Under the pieces are notes generated by a model. That model was not told the origin of the DNA. It ran no database searches and worked only from the letters and a program-made list of their open reading frames with translations. From contig CADBXS010000034.1 of the NCBI GenBank assembly GCA_902798705.1, positions 1 to 35,786 of the forward strand: DNA of 35,786 nucleotides, in the 5' to 3' direction. The number at the start of each line of letters is the position of its first letter. Within the stretch, counting starts at the first letter, position 1. This document shows positions 7,959-15,236 of this stretch, in pieces. This DNA is from an uncultured Bacteroidales bacterium. Its GTDB lineage: Bacteria > Bacteroidota > Bacteroidia > Bacteroidales > Bacteroidaceae. The translations under genes were made by a program, and so were the position numbers.

Positions 7959-10145
7959 TTATGGTAAAACGTTGGTGGATGGAGTTTCAGAAGCATCGGA
8001 AGAATCAGTGGAAACGCTGTCCTTGCTGGTCACTACTGGTGTGGTGACAGCGGTTTTCTGCTTCTTTTCCTCAGCTGCTTTCTTGGCGGCTTCTGACTTC
8101 TTCTTGGCTTCTTCTTCCGCTTTCTTCTTCGCCTCCTCGGCAGCCTTTTTCTTCGCTTCCTCAGCTGCCTTCTTAGCTGATTCGGCTTTCTTCTTCGCTT
8201 CCTCTTCGAGTTTCTTCAACTCCTTCGGGTCCTTGGTCTTGGTAGAATCCTTCTTTTCCACCTGTGGCAGTTCTTTGCCCATCTTTTTCAGCTCTTTCTT
8301 AATGAGACTGGCGTAGGAAATGTGCTTATGCTGGAAAGCGGTGGCCTTGTGTTCACTGGCTGGAGAGAGTTTTCCGTTGATGTACTGTTCCATCATCAAC
8401 GCGCCGATTGGCACGCCAAAGGTAGCTCCCCACTTACCGTTCTCGACATAGACACAAATGGCAATCTGCGGCTTATCCTTCGGTGCAAAACCCATGAAGG
8501 CTGAGTGGTCCTGTCCGTGAGGGTTCTGAGCCGTACCCGTCTTGCCGCAAGTCTCAAACCAAGGATTTCGCGCACCCTTACAAGTACCGCCCAACACGGC
8601 TTTGCGCATGCCTTCGACCACATAGTCGTAATAATGCCTATCGACTTTTGTCTTATGCTTCTGCAAAAGGCTGTCGGCCAGCGCTCCACCTTTCACTTCC
8701 TTCACAACATGAGGTGTGACGTAATAGCCGCGATTGGCAATGGTTGCTCCCAAGTTAGCAATCTGAAGCGGTGTGAGCAGCACTTCGCCCTGGCCGATGG
8801 AAATGGAAATCACGGAGAGCGGTGACCATGTCTTGAATGCCTTGTCATAGAATTGTGCGTTTGGTATCAATCCACGCGATTCGCTTGGGAGATCGACACC
8901 CAACTTATAGCCAAATCCCATCGACACCATGTAGTCTTTCCACGTAGTGATGGCATCCTGAATGGTGTGGTACTTCTCACGGTCGTTCAGCATGTGATAG
9001 AGTCCCCAGCAGAAATAGCCATTGCAAGAGGTGGCGATGGCAGGAATCAGCGGAAGCGGAGAACCGTGTCCGTGACAACCGACCTTCATTCTACCAAAGC
9101 GGAAACCTCGCGAACAAGGATATGCCGTCTTGTAGGTGATGACACCCTCCTGCATGAAGGTAAGTGCCTGCGATGTCTTGAATGTGGAGCCAGGAGGATA
9201 GGTTCCCAAGACAGCACGATTGAGGAGAGGCTTCAGTGGGTCTTGCCCCATCTCCACCATTTTCTTTCCACGTTCCTTGCCCTCCAAGAGTCGAGGGTCG
9301 TAGGTTGGCGATGACACCATGCAGAGGATTTCGCCCGTATTGGGTTCGATAGCAACGATGGCACCGAGTTTTCCTTCCATCAGTCGCTCGCCCAATGCCT
9401 GCAACTTGATGTCGATACTCAGCGTGAGGTCCTTACCAGGTTTTGGCTTGCGGTCGAAAGCACCATTCTGATAATGCCCCTGAATACGTCCACGGGCATC
9501 GCGCAACAAGACTTCCACACCTTTCTCTCCACGCAAGTCCTTTTCGTAGCTACGTTCCACACCCTGCTTACCCATATAGTCGCCAGCCATGTAGTAGTCG
9601 TCCTTTTCGATGTCGTAAGGCGACACTTCAGCCACATCGCCCAACACATGAGCCAAATTCGGATAAGCATATTGTCGGATATTACGCTTTCGCACATTGA
9701 AGCCACGGTATCGGAACAGTTTTTCCCGTAAGACGGAATACTCCACCGCAGAAATCTGATTCATGAAAAGCTGTTGGGTATAAGACGAATAGCCTGGATT
9801 CTTGCTCCTGTCCTTAATGGCTGCCATTTTGTCGTCGAACTGCTTGCGTGTCATTTTCAGAGTTTTGCAAAAATCCAATGTGTCGAGGTCATTCAACTCA
9901 CGCATCGTCACCATGAGGTCGTAGGCAGGCTGGTTGAACACCAACAGTTCTCCGTTTCGGTCGTAGATGTTACCACGCGACGGATAGATGATGTTGTTGT
10001 GGAAAGCGTTGTTGTCGGCACTGGCCTTGAAATTCGAACTGAGCAACTGCAAATAGGCAAGACGAAGGATGTAGGCAACGACGATGACGAAAGCGATGCT
10101 GCCAATCACATATTTCCTATTTTCAAGAATGCTTTTGTTGCCCAC
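7959..10145 (-). CDS. mrdA: penicillin-binding protein 2 (elongasome transpeptidase) with charged C-terminal tail
   Basis: 728 residues. A membrane anchor at about 10-33 is followed by the dimerisation/pedestal domain and then the transpeptidase domain. Active-site motifs are SxxK as STFK (S320, K323), SxN as SCN (373-375) and KTG (535-537). PBP2 crosslinks the strands made by RodA. The start is GTG at 10143-10145; an in-frame TAA lies just upstream and the next ATG is deep in the protein. The unusual part is the last 98 residues or so (631-728): a Lys/Ala/Glu-rich helix built from repeats like EEAKKKA, then a Ser/Thr-rich end. The catalytic domain is complete before it. A periplasmic coiled coil or wall-binding function is inference. 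Confidence 0.95.
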   Translation of the reverse strand: MGNKSILENRKYVIGSIAFVIVVAYILRLAYLQLLSSNFKASADNNAFHNNIIYPSRGNIYDRNGELLVFNQPAYDLMVTMRELNDLDTLDFCKTLKMTRKQFDDKMAAIKDRSKNPGYSSYTQQLFMNQISAVEYSVLREKLFRYRGFNVRKRNIRQYAYPNLAHVLGDVAEVSPYDIEKDDYYMAGDYMGKQGVERSYEKDLRGEKGVEVLLRDARGRIQGHYQNGAFDRKPKPGKDLTLSIDIKLQALGERLMEGKLGAIVAIEPNTGEILCMVSSPTYDPRLLEGKERGKKMVEMGQDPLKPLLNRAVLGTYPPGSTFKTSQALTFMQEGVITYKTAYPCSRGFRFGRMKVGCHGHGSPLPLIPAIATSCNGYFCWGLYHMLNDREKYHTIQDAITTWKDYMVSMGFGYKLGVDLPSESRGLIPNAQFYDKAFKTWSPLSVISISIGQGEVLLTPLQIANLGATIANRGYYVTPHVVKEVKGGALADSLLQKHKTKVDRHYYDYVVEGMRKAVLGGTCKGARNPWFETCGKTGTAQNPHGQDHSAFMGFAPKDKPQIAICVYVENGKWGATFGVPIGALMMEQYINGKLSPASEHKATAFQHKHISYASLIKKELKKMGKELPQVEKKDSTKTKDPKELKKLEEEAKKKAESAKKAAEEAKKKAAEEAKKKAEEEAKKKSEAAKKAAEEKKQKTAVTTPVVTSKDSVSTDSSDASETPSTNVLP

Positions 10146-10182
10146 AGCGAATCTCAGTTAATCTTAATGTAGTCGGTTTTGA

Positions 10183-10689
10183 TTAGTTTTTGCGGGGTAA
10201 AAGAGTTTGTGCAAAAACCACAATGACAAACGCTATCAATCCACCAATTCCCATCGCCATGAGCGTGAGCGGCCAATTGGACAGCGTGAACGCATCGAGC
10301 GCATAGAATACGATATGGAAGATGAGCATGGAGAAAAAAGCGTAGAGGATGTATCGGTGTGCACCCATCGTATGAAAGGATGGCACCATGTCGTCAGCAG
10401 CATCACGAGGCGTGAAGAGACTCAGCAACAAAGGTTGCATCATGGCCAGCAACGTGGCTGAGCACATGCCAAGCCCCATTGTGTTGGAAAACACGTCGTA
10501 GAGCAGTCCTGTCACAAATCCCCATAGCAACAAGCCCACGCGAGAGGCACCACGCTGGAAATTCATGGTCACGTAGGCAATGATGACAGGTGTGGCATAC
10601 GTCAGCACGTGAACATGATTGAGGATGATGAGTTGCAATAGCAGCACTATCACCATTTTCCATAACCTATGTATAATCTCTCTACTCAT
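10183..10689 (-). CDS. mreD: rod shape-determining protein MreD
   Basis: 168 residues with about five or six membrane helices and a short basic C-terminus. Sequence conservation in MreD is low, so the call rests on topology, size and position between mreC and mrdA. The segments HVLTYATPVIIAYV, RGASRVGLLLWGFVTGLLYDVFSNTMGLGM and MLIFHIVFYALDAFT fit the family (the G-x-x-x-G-L-x-x-D-x-F pattern is typical). It links the MreB/MreC scaffold to the synthases at the inner membrane. The gap to mrdA is 37 bases; the gap to mreC is 105 bases and contains repeats. Confidence 0.9.
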   Translation of the reverse strand: MSREIIHRLWKMVIVLLLQLIILNHVHVLTYATPVIIAYVTMNFQRGASRVGLLLWGFVTGLLYDVFSNTMGLGMCSATLLAMMQPLLLSLFTPRDAADDMVPSFHTMGAHRYILYAFFSMLIFHIVFYALDAFTLSNWPLTLMAMGIGGLIAFVIVVFAQTLLPRKN

Positions 10690-10705
10690 GAGTCTTGTTT
10701 TGAAT

Positions 10706-10794
10706 TAACAAGTGAAAATTATCAAGTGAAAATGCTTCGCCTTCGTAGGGAGTAGCCCATTTTTATTTTTTCACTTTTAACTTTTCACTTCCAC
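10706..10794. repeat. inverted heptamer-type repeats between mreC and mreD
   Basis: Read on the minus strand, the bases after the mreC stop run in 7-nt steps (AGTGAAA, AGTTAAA, AGTGAAA, AAATAAA). Inverted copies (TTTTCACTTG) follow at 10706-10732. The motif resembles those at 13640-13682, 14905-14925 and 17120-17275. Confidence 0.6.
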
Positions 10795-11655
10795 CTATTC
10801 CTCCGTTGATTGCATCAGGGAATCCGCCTTTGCCTCAAGTGCTTGTCGTTCAGGCTTGGTGTAGTTGGTGATGACAGACACGTTGCGCAGCGTCTTGAAG
10901 TCGGTGAAGAGTTCGACCTCCAAACTGTAAGACATACCGTCGGACGAGTCTTTCACCTTTTTCACCTTACCGATAGGAATGCCCTCTGGGAAAATATCCG
11001 AATAGCCGTTGGTTTCCACCATCTCGCCTGGTTCCACCTTGGCATGACGCGGAATGTCGTTCACGTAGGAGATGTCGGGGTCACCACGCAGCCATTGCAT
11101 CGTTCCGAAGAATTCGGAGTTCTTCATGCGACAACTGATTTGCGAACTCACATTCAGCAGAGGAATGACGATGGAATAGTTGCGAGAGGTGAGATAGACA
11201 ATACCCACCACGCCTTGAGAACAAACCACCCCCATCTCTGGACGAATGCCATCCTTCGAACCCTTGTCGATAGTCAGCAAATTGTTCGTGCGGTGCAGTG
11301 TGGAGCTGATGACTTGCGCTCCCACAAACCGATAGCCCGACAACAGCGTGTCGTGAATCGTCACCGAAGTAGAGTTGGGCTGTCTCTTCCTCAGTTTCTT
11401 CTTCAGTTCTATCAGTTCGCTGCGAAGCTGTTCGTTCTGCTGCTCCAAGTAAGCATTTTCCTTACCCAGATTCAAATAGGACGTGACATCGCTGGTCAAG
11501 CGATAAGCACCACCCACCACCTTGTTGGCTGTTGTGAAATAGACACTACCCTGATAGCTGTTATACTTAAAAAGCGAAATTAGGCTGACGGCCTCTAAAA
11601 GGAGGAACACCAGCCAATACAGGTTCTTTTGTATGAAATCTATCAGATTACGCAT
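10795..11655 (-). CDS. mreC: rod shape-determining protein MreC
   Basis: 286 residues: an N-terminal membrane helix (about 10-28), then a coiled coil (about 60-95, ENAYLEQQNEQLRSELIELKKKL), then the beta-rich periplasmic domain. This domain contains ARVISSTLHRTNNLLTIDKGSKDGI-like text (here AQVISSTLHRTNN), MGVVCSQGVVGIVYL and NGYSDIFPEGIPIGKV, matching the MreC core. MreC connects cytoplasmic MreB with PBP2 and activates synthesis. It lies between mreB and mreD on the same strand. The last residues (DSLMQSTEE) are a short polar tail. The stop TAG is followed directly by heptamer repeats. Confidence 0.95.
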   Translation of the reverse strand: MRNLIDFIQKNLYWLVFLLLEAVSLISLFKYNSYQGSVYFTTANKVVGGAYRLTSDVTSYLNLGKENAYLEQQNEQLRSELIELKKKLRKRQPNSTSVTIHDTLLSGYRFVGAQVISSTLHRTNNLLTIDKGSKDGIRPEMGVVCSQGVVGIVYLTSRNYSIVIPLLNVSSQISCRMKNSEFFGTMQWLRGDPDISYVNDIPRHAKVEPGEMVETNGYSDIFPEGIPIGKVKKVKDSSDGMSYSLEVELFTDFKTLRNVSVITNYTKPERQALEAKADSLMQSTEE

Positions 11656-11743
11656 CTATCATCCATTTACGCCAAGAATTTCAGAGAGGAGCTATTGAAT
11701 CATCTCTCTGAAACTCTCGACGAATCCACTTCCTGATGGAGAT

Positions 11744-12769
11744 TTATCGCATCAAGAACGAGAAATTGTGAACATTCTTCAGGGCAATGCCTGTACCCCT
11801 TGCCACGCTGTGGAGTGGATCCTCAGCAATGTGGAAAGGAATCTTGATCTTGTCGGTGAGACGCTTGTCGAGTCCACGGAGGAGAGCGCCACCACCCGTC
11901 AACCAGATACCGTTCTTCACGATGTCGGCATACAACTCAGGTGGAGTGTGCTCGAGGGCACTCAGCACAGCGGTTTCAATCTTTGCCACCGACTTGTCGA
12001 TGCAGTGAGCCACTTCCTGATAGCTGACAGCGATTTCCAAAGGAAGGGCGGTGATGCGGTTTGGACCATGCACCACATAGTCTTCAGGAGCTTTGTCCTT
12101 TGGCAACTCTACGAGTGCAGAACCCACATTGATTTTGATACGCTCAGCCATTCGCTCACTGACCTTCACATTGTGCTGACGGCTCATGTATTCCTGAATG
12201 TCGGCTGTGAGGTCGTCACCAGCCACACGAATCGAGTTGTTCGAAACGATACCGCCGAGGGAGATGACAGCGATTTCGGTGGAACCACCACCTATGTCAA
12301 CGACCATGTTTCCTTCTGGTGCTTCCACGTCGATACCAATACCGATGGCAGCAGCCATTGGCTCAAAAATGAGATAGACATCGCGTCCACCTGCGTGCTC
12401 TGCGCTGTCGCGAACAGCACGCAGTTCCACTTCTGTACTGCCCGAAGGAACACCGATGACCATGCGAAGCGACTGAGAGAAGAGGTGACGACCTGTCTTC
12501 ACCATCTTTATCAGTCCACGCATCATCTGCTCACAAGCGTTGAAGTCAGCAATCACACCATCACGGAGTGGACGACAAGTGAGGATGTTCTCGTGCGTCT
12601 TTTCGTACATCATCTTTGCCTGATGTCCCACAGCCATCATCTTCTTTGTGGTGCGATCCATGGCCACGACCGATGGTTCGTCAACCACAATCTTATCATT
12701 CATGGTGATGATGGTGTTGGCGGTTCCCAAGTCGATAGCGATATCTTGAGTTAAACTAAAAAATCCCAT
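11744..12769 (-). CDS. mreB: rod shape-determining actin homologue MreB
   Basis: 341 residues, the usual MreB length. The actin-fold phosphate 1 loop is DIAIDLGTANT (residues about 9-19), phosphate 2 is VVDIGGGSTEIAVIS and the adenosine motif is GIWLTGGGALLRGL. The segment FEPMAAAIG is the conserved connecting helix. It polymerises under the membrane and orients the elongasome. It is the first mre gene; 146 bases separate it from the upstream IMP cyclohydrolase gene and I see no TAnnTTTG box there, so it may be transcribed from the purH promoter. That is inference. Confidence 0.97.
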   Translation of the reverse strand: MGFFSLTQDIAIDLGTANTIITMNDKIVVDEPSVVAMDRTTKKMMAVGHQAKMMYEKTHENILTCRPLRDGVIADFNACEQMMRGLIKMVKTGRHLFSQSLRMVIGVPSGSTEVELRAVRDSAEHAGGRDVYLIFEPMAAAIGIGIDVEAPEGNMVVDIGGGSTEIAVISLGGIVSNNSIRVAGDDLTADIQEYMSRQHNVKVSERMAERIKINVGSALVELPKDKAPEDYVVHGPNRITALPLEIAVSYQEVAHCIDKSVAKIETAVLSALEHTPPELYADIVKNGIWLTGGGALLRGLDKRLTDKIKIPFHIAEDPLHSVARGTGIALKNVHNFSFLMR

Positions 12770-12915
12770 GTTGTTTTGTCTTTAAGTCTGATTCTGAGTC
12801 GCCATGTCATCCGTTCCACCGAACAGAGGTCAACTCGTTCGATGGCACAGAAACCACTCCATAGCGACGCAATCCTAAAAATGAATCCGTTTCTCTTTTT
12901 CCTTAGTAACGATAA

Positions 12916-13506
12916 TTATTTCTCAAAGTAAGCATGAATGGCAGTGTCATAGTGCGAGCTTACGCCGAATGCCTGCTTGGCAAACCATTTGCGCTGCTCC
13001 TTCGTGGTCACAGCTCCCTGCTTCTTCACGATGTCGAGCAGCGGACCATATTCAGCCTTGCTTGGAACAATCACTACATCGTTGAAATTCTTGGCTCCTG
13101 CACGGATAAGAGAAATGCCACCGATGTCAATCTTTTCAATAATAGTTGGTTCGTCGTTTGTGTTTGCAACAGTCTCTTCGAAAGGATAAAGGTCAACTAT
13201 CACAAGGTCGATTTCAGGAATTTCATACTTGGCCATCTCCTGCTGGTCGCTTTCCAGTTCACGACGTCCCAGGATGCCGCCAAACACCTTTGGGTGCAAG
13301 GTCTTCACGCGTCCGCCCAAAATGGATGGGTAAGTCGTCAGGTCTTCTACCTTCTGGCAAGGATATCCGAGGCTCTCAATGAAAGCCTGTGTACCACCTG
13401 TACTCAGAAACTGAACACCATTCTTGTGAAGCTCTGCAAGCAAGTCATCGAGTCCATCCTTGTGGTAAACCGAAACCAAAGCTGTCTTAATCTTCTTGTC
13501 ACTCAT
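12916..13506 (-). CDS. purH: IMP cyclohydrolase domain protein (stand-alone PurH N-terminal half)
   Basis: 196 residues from the ATG at 13504-13506 (MSDKKIKTALVSVYHK). An upstream TTG at 13558-13560 overlaps the -7 box and is rejected as a start. It matches the N-terminal methylglyoxal-synthase-like cyclohydrolase half of PurH: STGGTQAFIESLGYP, KVEDLTTYPSILGGRVKTLHPKVFGGILGRR, DLVIVDLYPFEETV and EKIDIGGISLIRAGAKNF. This half closes FAICAR to IMP. The protein ends right after the domain (SSHYDTAIHAYFEK) where bifunctional PurH continues for about 300 residues as AICAR transformylase. The 146 bases before mreB cannot hold that domain. Split PurH systems are known, so a separate transformylase gene is expected elsewhere. 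Confidence 0.93.
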   Translation of the reverse strand: MSDKKIKTALVSVYHKDGLDDLLAELHKNGVQFLSTGGTQAFIESLGYPCQKVEDLTTYPSILGGRVKTLHPKVFGGILGRRELESDQQEMAKYEIPEIDLVIVDLYPFEETVANTNDEPTIIEKIDIGGISLIRAGAKNFNDVVIVPSKAEYGPLLDIVKKQGAVTTKEQRKWFAKQAFGVSSHYDTAIHAYFEK

Positions 13507-13557
13507 ATTCTTACTATTTCTGTCAAAAATAAAACTATCTTTTTTGTTTTGGGGTTG

Positions 13558-13565
13558 CAAAGTTA
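13558..13565 (-). promoter_or_regulatory. -7 box of purH (and perhaps mreBCD-mrdA-rodA)
   Basis: Minus-strand TAACTTTG lies 52 bases before the ATG at 13506. It also shows that the in-frame TTG at 13558-13560 is not the start, since that codon is inside the promoter. Confidence 0.6.
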
Positions 13566-13820
13566 GTCAAATTTAACGACACTGAATGACTAATGTGTCA
13601 ACTTTTTTGCTACCAGCACCTAAAAAACCAAAACTTACACTCATTTTTCACTTTCCACTTTTCAAATTTCACTTTTCATTTTACAATCTTACGACGATTT
13701 ATCCGAAAAAACCGAAGGATTTTCACCTTTTATTTTCAGAAAATTAACTACAAAGGGCTTCTCTGCTTCAATCCTGTCATTTTTTCCGCATCGTTTACCT
13801 TTTTTCTATCAAAAAAGCAT
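13566..13820. other. divergent intergenic region, purH / M20 gene
   Basis: A T-rich spacer of about 340 bases separates the purH start (13506) and the M20 start (13849). It holds the two opposed -7 boxes and, at about 13640-13682, a TTCACTTTTCA-type stretch in roughly 7-nt steps (on the minus strand GAAAAGT, GAAATTT, GAAAAGT, GGAAAGT). I see no convincing gene or riboswitch fold in it. Confidence 0.6.
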
Positions 13821-13828
13821 TACCTTTG
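13821..13828 (+). promoter_or_regulatory. -7 box of the M20 deacylase gene
   Basis: TACCTTTG fits TAnnTTTG and lies 20 bases before the ATG at 13849. A TTTACC at 13795-13800 is in the right place for a weak -33 element. Confidence 0.6.
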
Positions 13829-13848
13829 CTGCCAAAACCAGAACCATC

Positions 13849-14910
13849 ATGTTAGAAGAAGCCATCAAACTCCTCCAGCAACTCATAGCCACTCCCTCCA
13901 TCAGCAGAGACGAGCAGAAGGCTGCTGACATCATGCAGAACTATCTGCAAATCAATGGATTCCAACCCAAGAGAAGTGGTAACAATGTCTGGGCACTTTC
14001 TTCTGGTTTCAGCGAGCAAAAGCCCACCATTCTCCTCAATGCACACATCGACACGGTGAAGCCTGTAAACGGATGGCAACACCTCCCATTCCAACCCAGT
14101 TTGGAAGGTGACCGACTCTATGGTTTAGGTTCGAACGACTGTGGCGGCGGACTTGTCTCGCTCTTGCAGGTCTTCATGGCTCTTTGCAACGACGAGAAAA
14201 CCTCTTCACGCCCTTTCAACCTTATTTATTTGGCCTCGTGCGAGGAGGAAGTGTCGGGCAAGAACGGCATCGAAAGTGTACTTCCCCTCTTGCCACCCAT
14301 CAGCTTCGCCATCGTAGGAGAACCAACGGGCATGCAACCAGCCATCGCTGAAAAGGGACTGATGGTGATTGATGCCACAGCACATGGCAAGGCCGGACAC
14401 GCTGCTCGCAATGAGGGTGACAACGCCATCTATCGTGCGCTTACCGACATTGCATGGCTTCAACAGTACCAGTTCCCCAAGCAGACCGCTCTGCTGGGAC
14501 CCGTGAAAACTACGGTCACCATTATCAATGCCGGTACGCAACACAACGTGATTCCTGATACCTGTACTTTCACCATTGATGTGCGGAGCAACGAGTGCTA
14601 CACGAATGAGGAAATCTTCGCTGTCCTACAAGCGAGCATGCAGAGCGAACTCCATGCCCGCAGTTTCCGTCTGTGCAGTTCAAGCATCAGCGAAGAGCAT
14701 CCTTTCGTAAAGCGTTGCAAAGCGTTGGGTATGAAACCATTCGGAAGCCCTACCCTCTCCGACCAGGCGCTGATGCGTTTCCCATCGCTCAAGTTGGGAC
14801 CAGGCGAATCCAGTCGTTCCCACACAGCCGACGAATTCATCCACGTTTCCGAAATCGAACATGCCATCGACTGCTATCTCAAACTGCTCGAAGATTTCAC
14901 TTTTGAGTGA
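13849..14910 (+). CDS. M20 family metallo-deacylase, ArgE-like
   Basis: 353 residues. M20 zinc-site residues are visible: H66 and D68 in NAHIDTV, bridging D97 in GSNDCGGG, the catalytic pair E132-E133 in SCEEEVSG, an acid in VGEPTG (about 156), and the C-terminal His in SRSHTADEF (about 330). The lid/dimerisation domain (KAGHAARNEGDNAIY) lies between. Length and motifs fit the acetylornithine/succinylornithine or acetylcitrulline deacylases. Bacteroides uses N-succinyl intermediates in arginine synthesis, so removal of a succinyl or acetyl group from ornithine or citrulline is the best guess; another M20 amidohydrolase activity is possible. There are no arginine genes beside it. The TGA stop lies inside a GAGTGAA heptamer array. 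Confidence 0.87.
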   Translation: MLEEAIKLLQQLIATPSISRDEQKAADIMQNYLQINGFQPKRSGNNVWALSSGFSEQKPTILLNAHIDTVKPVNGWQHLPFQPSLEGDRLYGLGSNDCGGGLVSLLQVFMALCNDEKTSSRPFNLIYLASCEEEVSGKNGIESVLPLLPPISFAIVGEPTGMQPAIAEKGLMVIDATAHGKAGHAARNEGDNAIYRALTDIAWLQQYQFPKQTALLGPVKTTVTIINAGTQHNVIPDTCTFTIDVRSNECYTNEEIFAVLQASMQSELHARSFRLCSSSISEEHPFVKRCKALGMKPFGSPTLSDQALMRFPSLKLGPGESSRSHTADEFIHVSEIEHAIDCYLKLLEDFTFE

Positions 14911-14925
14911 AGAGTGGAGAGTGAA
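14905..14925 (+). repeat. heptamer array across the M20 stop codon
   Basis: Three 7-nt units, GAGTGAA, GAGTGGA and GAGTGAA. The gene's TGA stop (14908-14910) lies in the first unit. The motif is like the array at 17120-17161, also across a stop. Confidence 0.7.
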
Positions 14926-14998
14926 GATTGAACAGATGAAAACAGATTTTTCGGCTTATTCACAAACTAATCGTGCTTCCAAACTGAAAACAGCAACG

Positions 14999-15187
14999 AT
15001 GGGAAAAAAACTCAATGGAAAGCTTTTCCGTGTAAATGGAAAACCTTTCCGTGTAAACGGAGAACTTTTCCGCGTACACGGAAAACTTTTCCATTTAGAT
15101 TCTTCCTCATGCGAAGGAAGTTTTTTAGCCATCATTGGCATGTTTGGGTGGGTGTTGTGTCGATTTAAAGAGCCTAACCTACAATAA
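14999..15187 (+). CDS. possible small ORF over the 21-bp repeat (62 aa, doubtful)
   Basis: An ATG at 14999 opens 62 codons. The first half translates the 21-bp repeat as four 7-residue units (NGKLFRV, NGKPFRV, NGELFRV, HGKLFHL). The end is hydrophobic (GSFLAIIGMFGWVLCRF). Differences between units are not concentrated at third positions, so selection on protein is not evident. There is no good start signal. The repeat unit being 21 bases keeps any reading frame open by arithmetic alone. I regard it as more likely non-coding. Confidence 0.2.
   Translation: MGKKLNGKLFRVNGKPFRVNGELFRVHGKLFHLDSSSCEGSFLAIIGMFGWVLCRFKEPNLQ
15014..15097. repeat. 21-bp tandem repeat, four units, each palindromic
   Basis: Four consecutive 21-base units (15014, 15035, 15056 and 15077), consensus AAYGGAAAACTTTTCCGTGTA split as AAYGGAAAAC plus TTTTCCGTGTA. 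Each unit contains a palindromic GGAAA..TTTCC core. The units differ from one another at 2-5 positions. It lies in the 326-base gap between the M20 and OPT genes, which otherwise holds only the heptamer array and an A/T-rich leader. Confidence 0.9.
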
Positions 15188-15236
15188 TCTTTAAAAATTA
15201 CTAAACTTTAAACGATAAATTCTAAAAAATACACTG

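Noticed and set aside
11768-12754. 328-residue plus-strand frame opposite mreB
   Set aside because: Antisense shadow of a conserved gene; no start signals or recognisable domain.
13507-13560. N-terminal extension of purH from a TTG codon
   Set aside because: The extension overlaps the TAACTTTG promoter box and the homologous region begins at MSDKKIK.
15014-15097. CRISPR array
   Set aside because: Units are contiguous 21-bp repeats with no spacers; no cas genes nearby.
15188-15236. Riboswitch upstream of the OPT gene
   Set aside because: The leader is short and A/T rich with no recognisable conserved riboswitch core.
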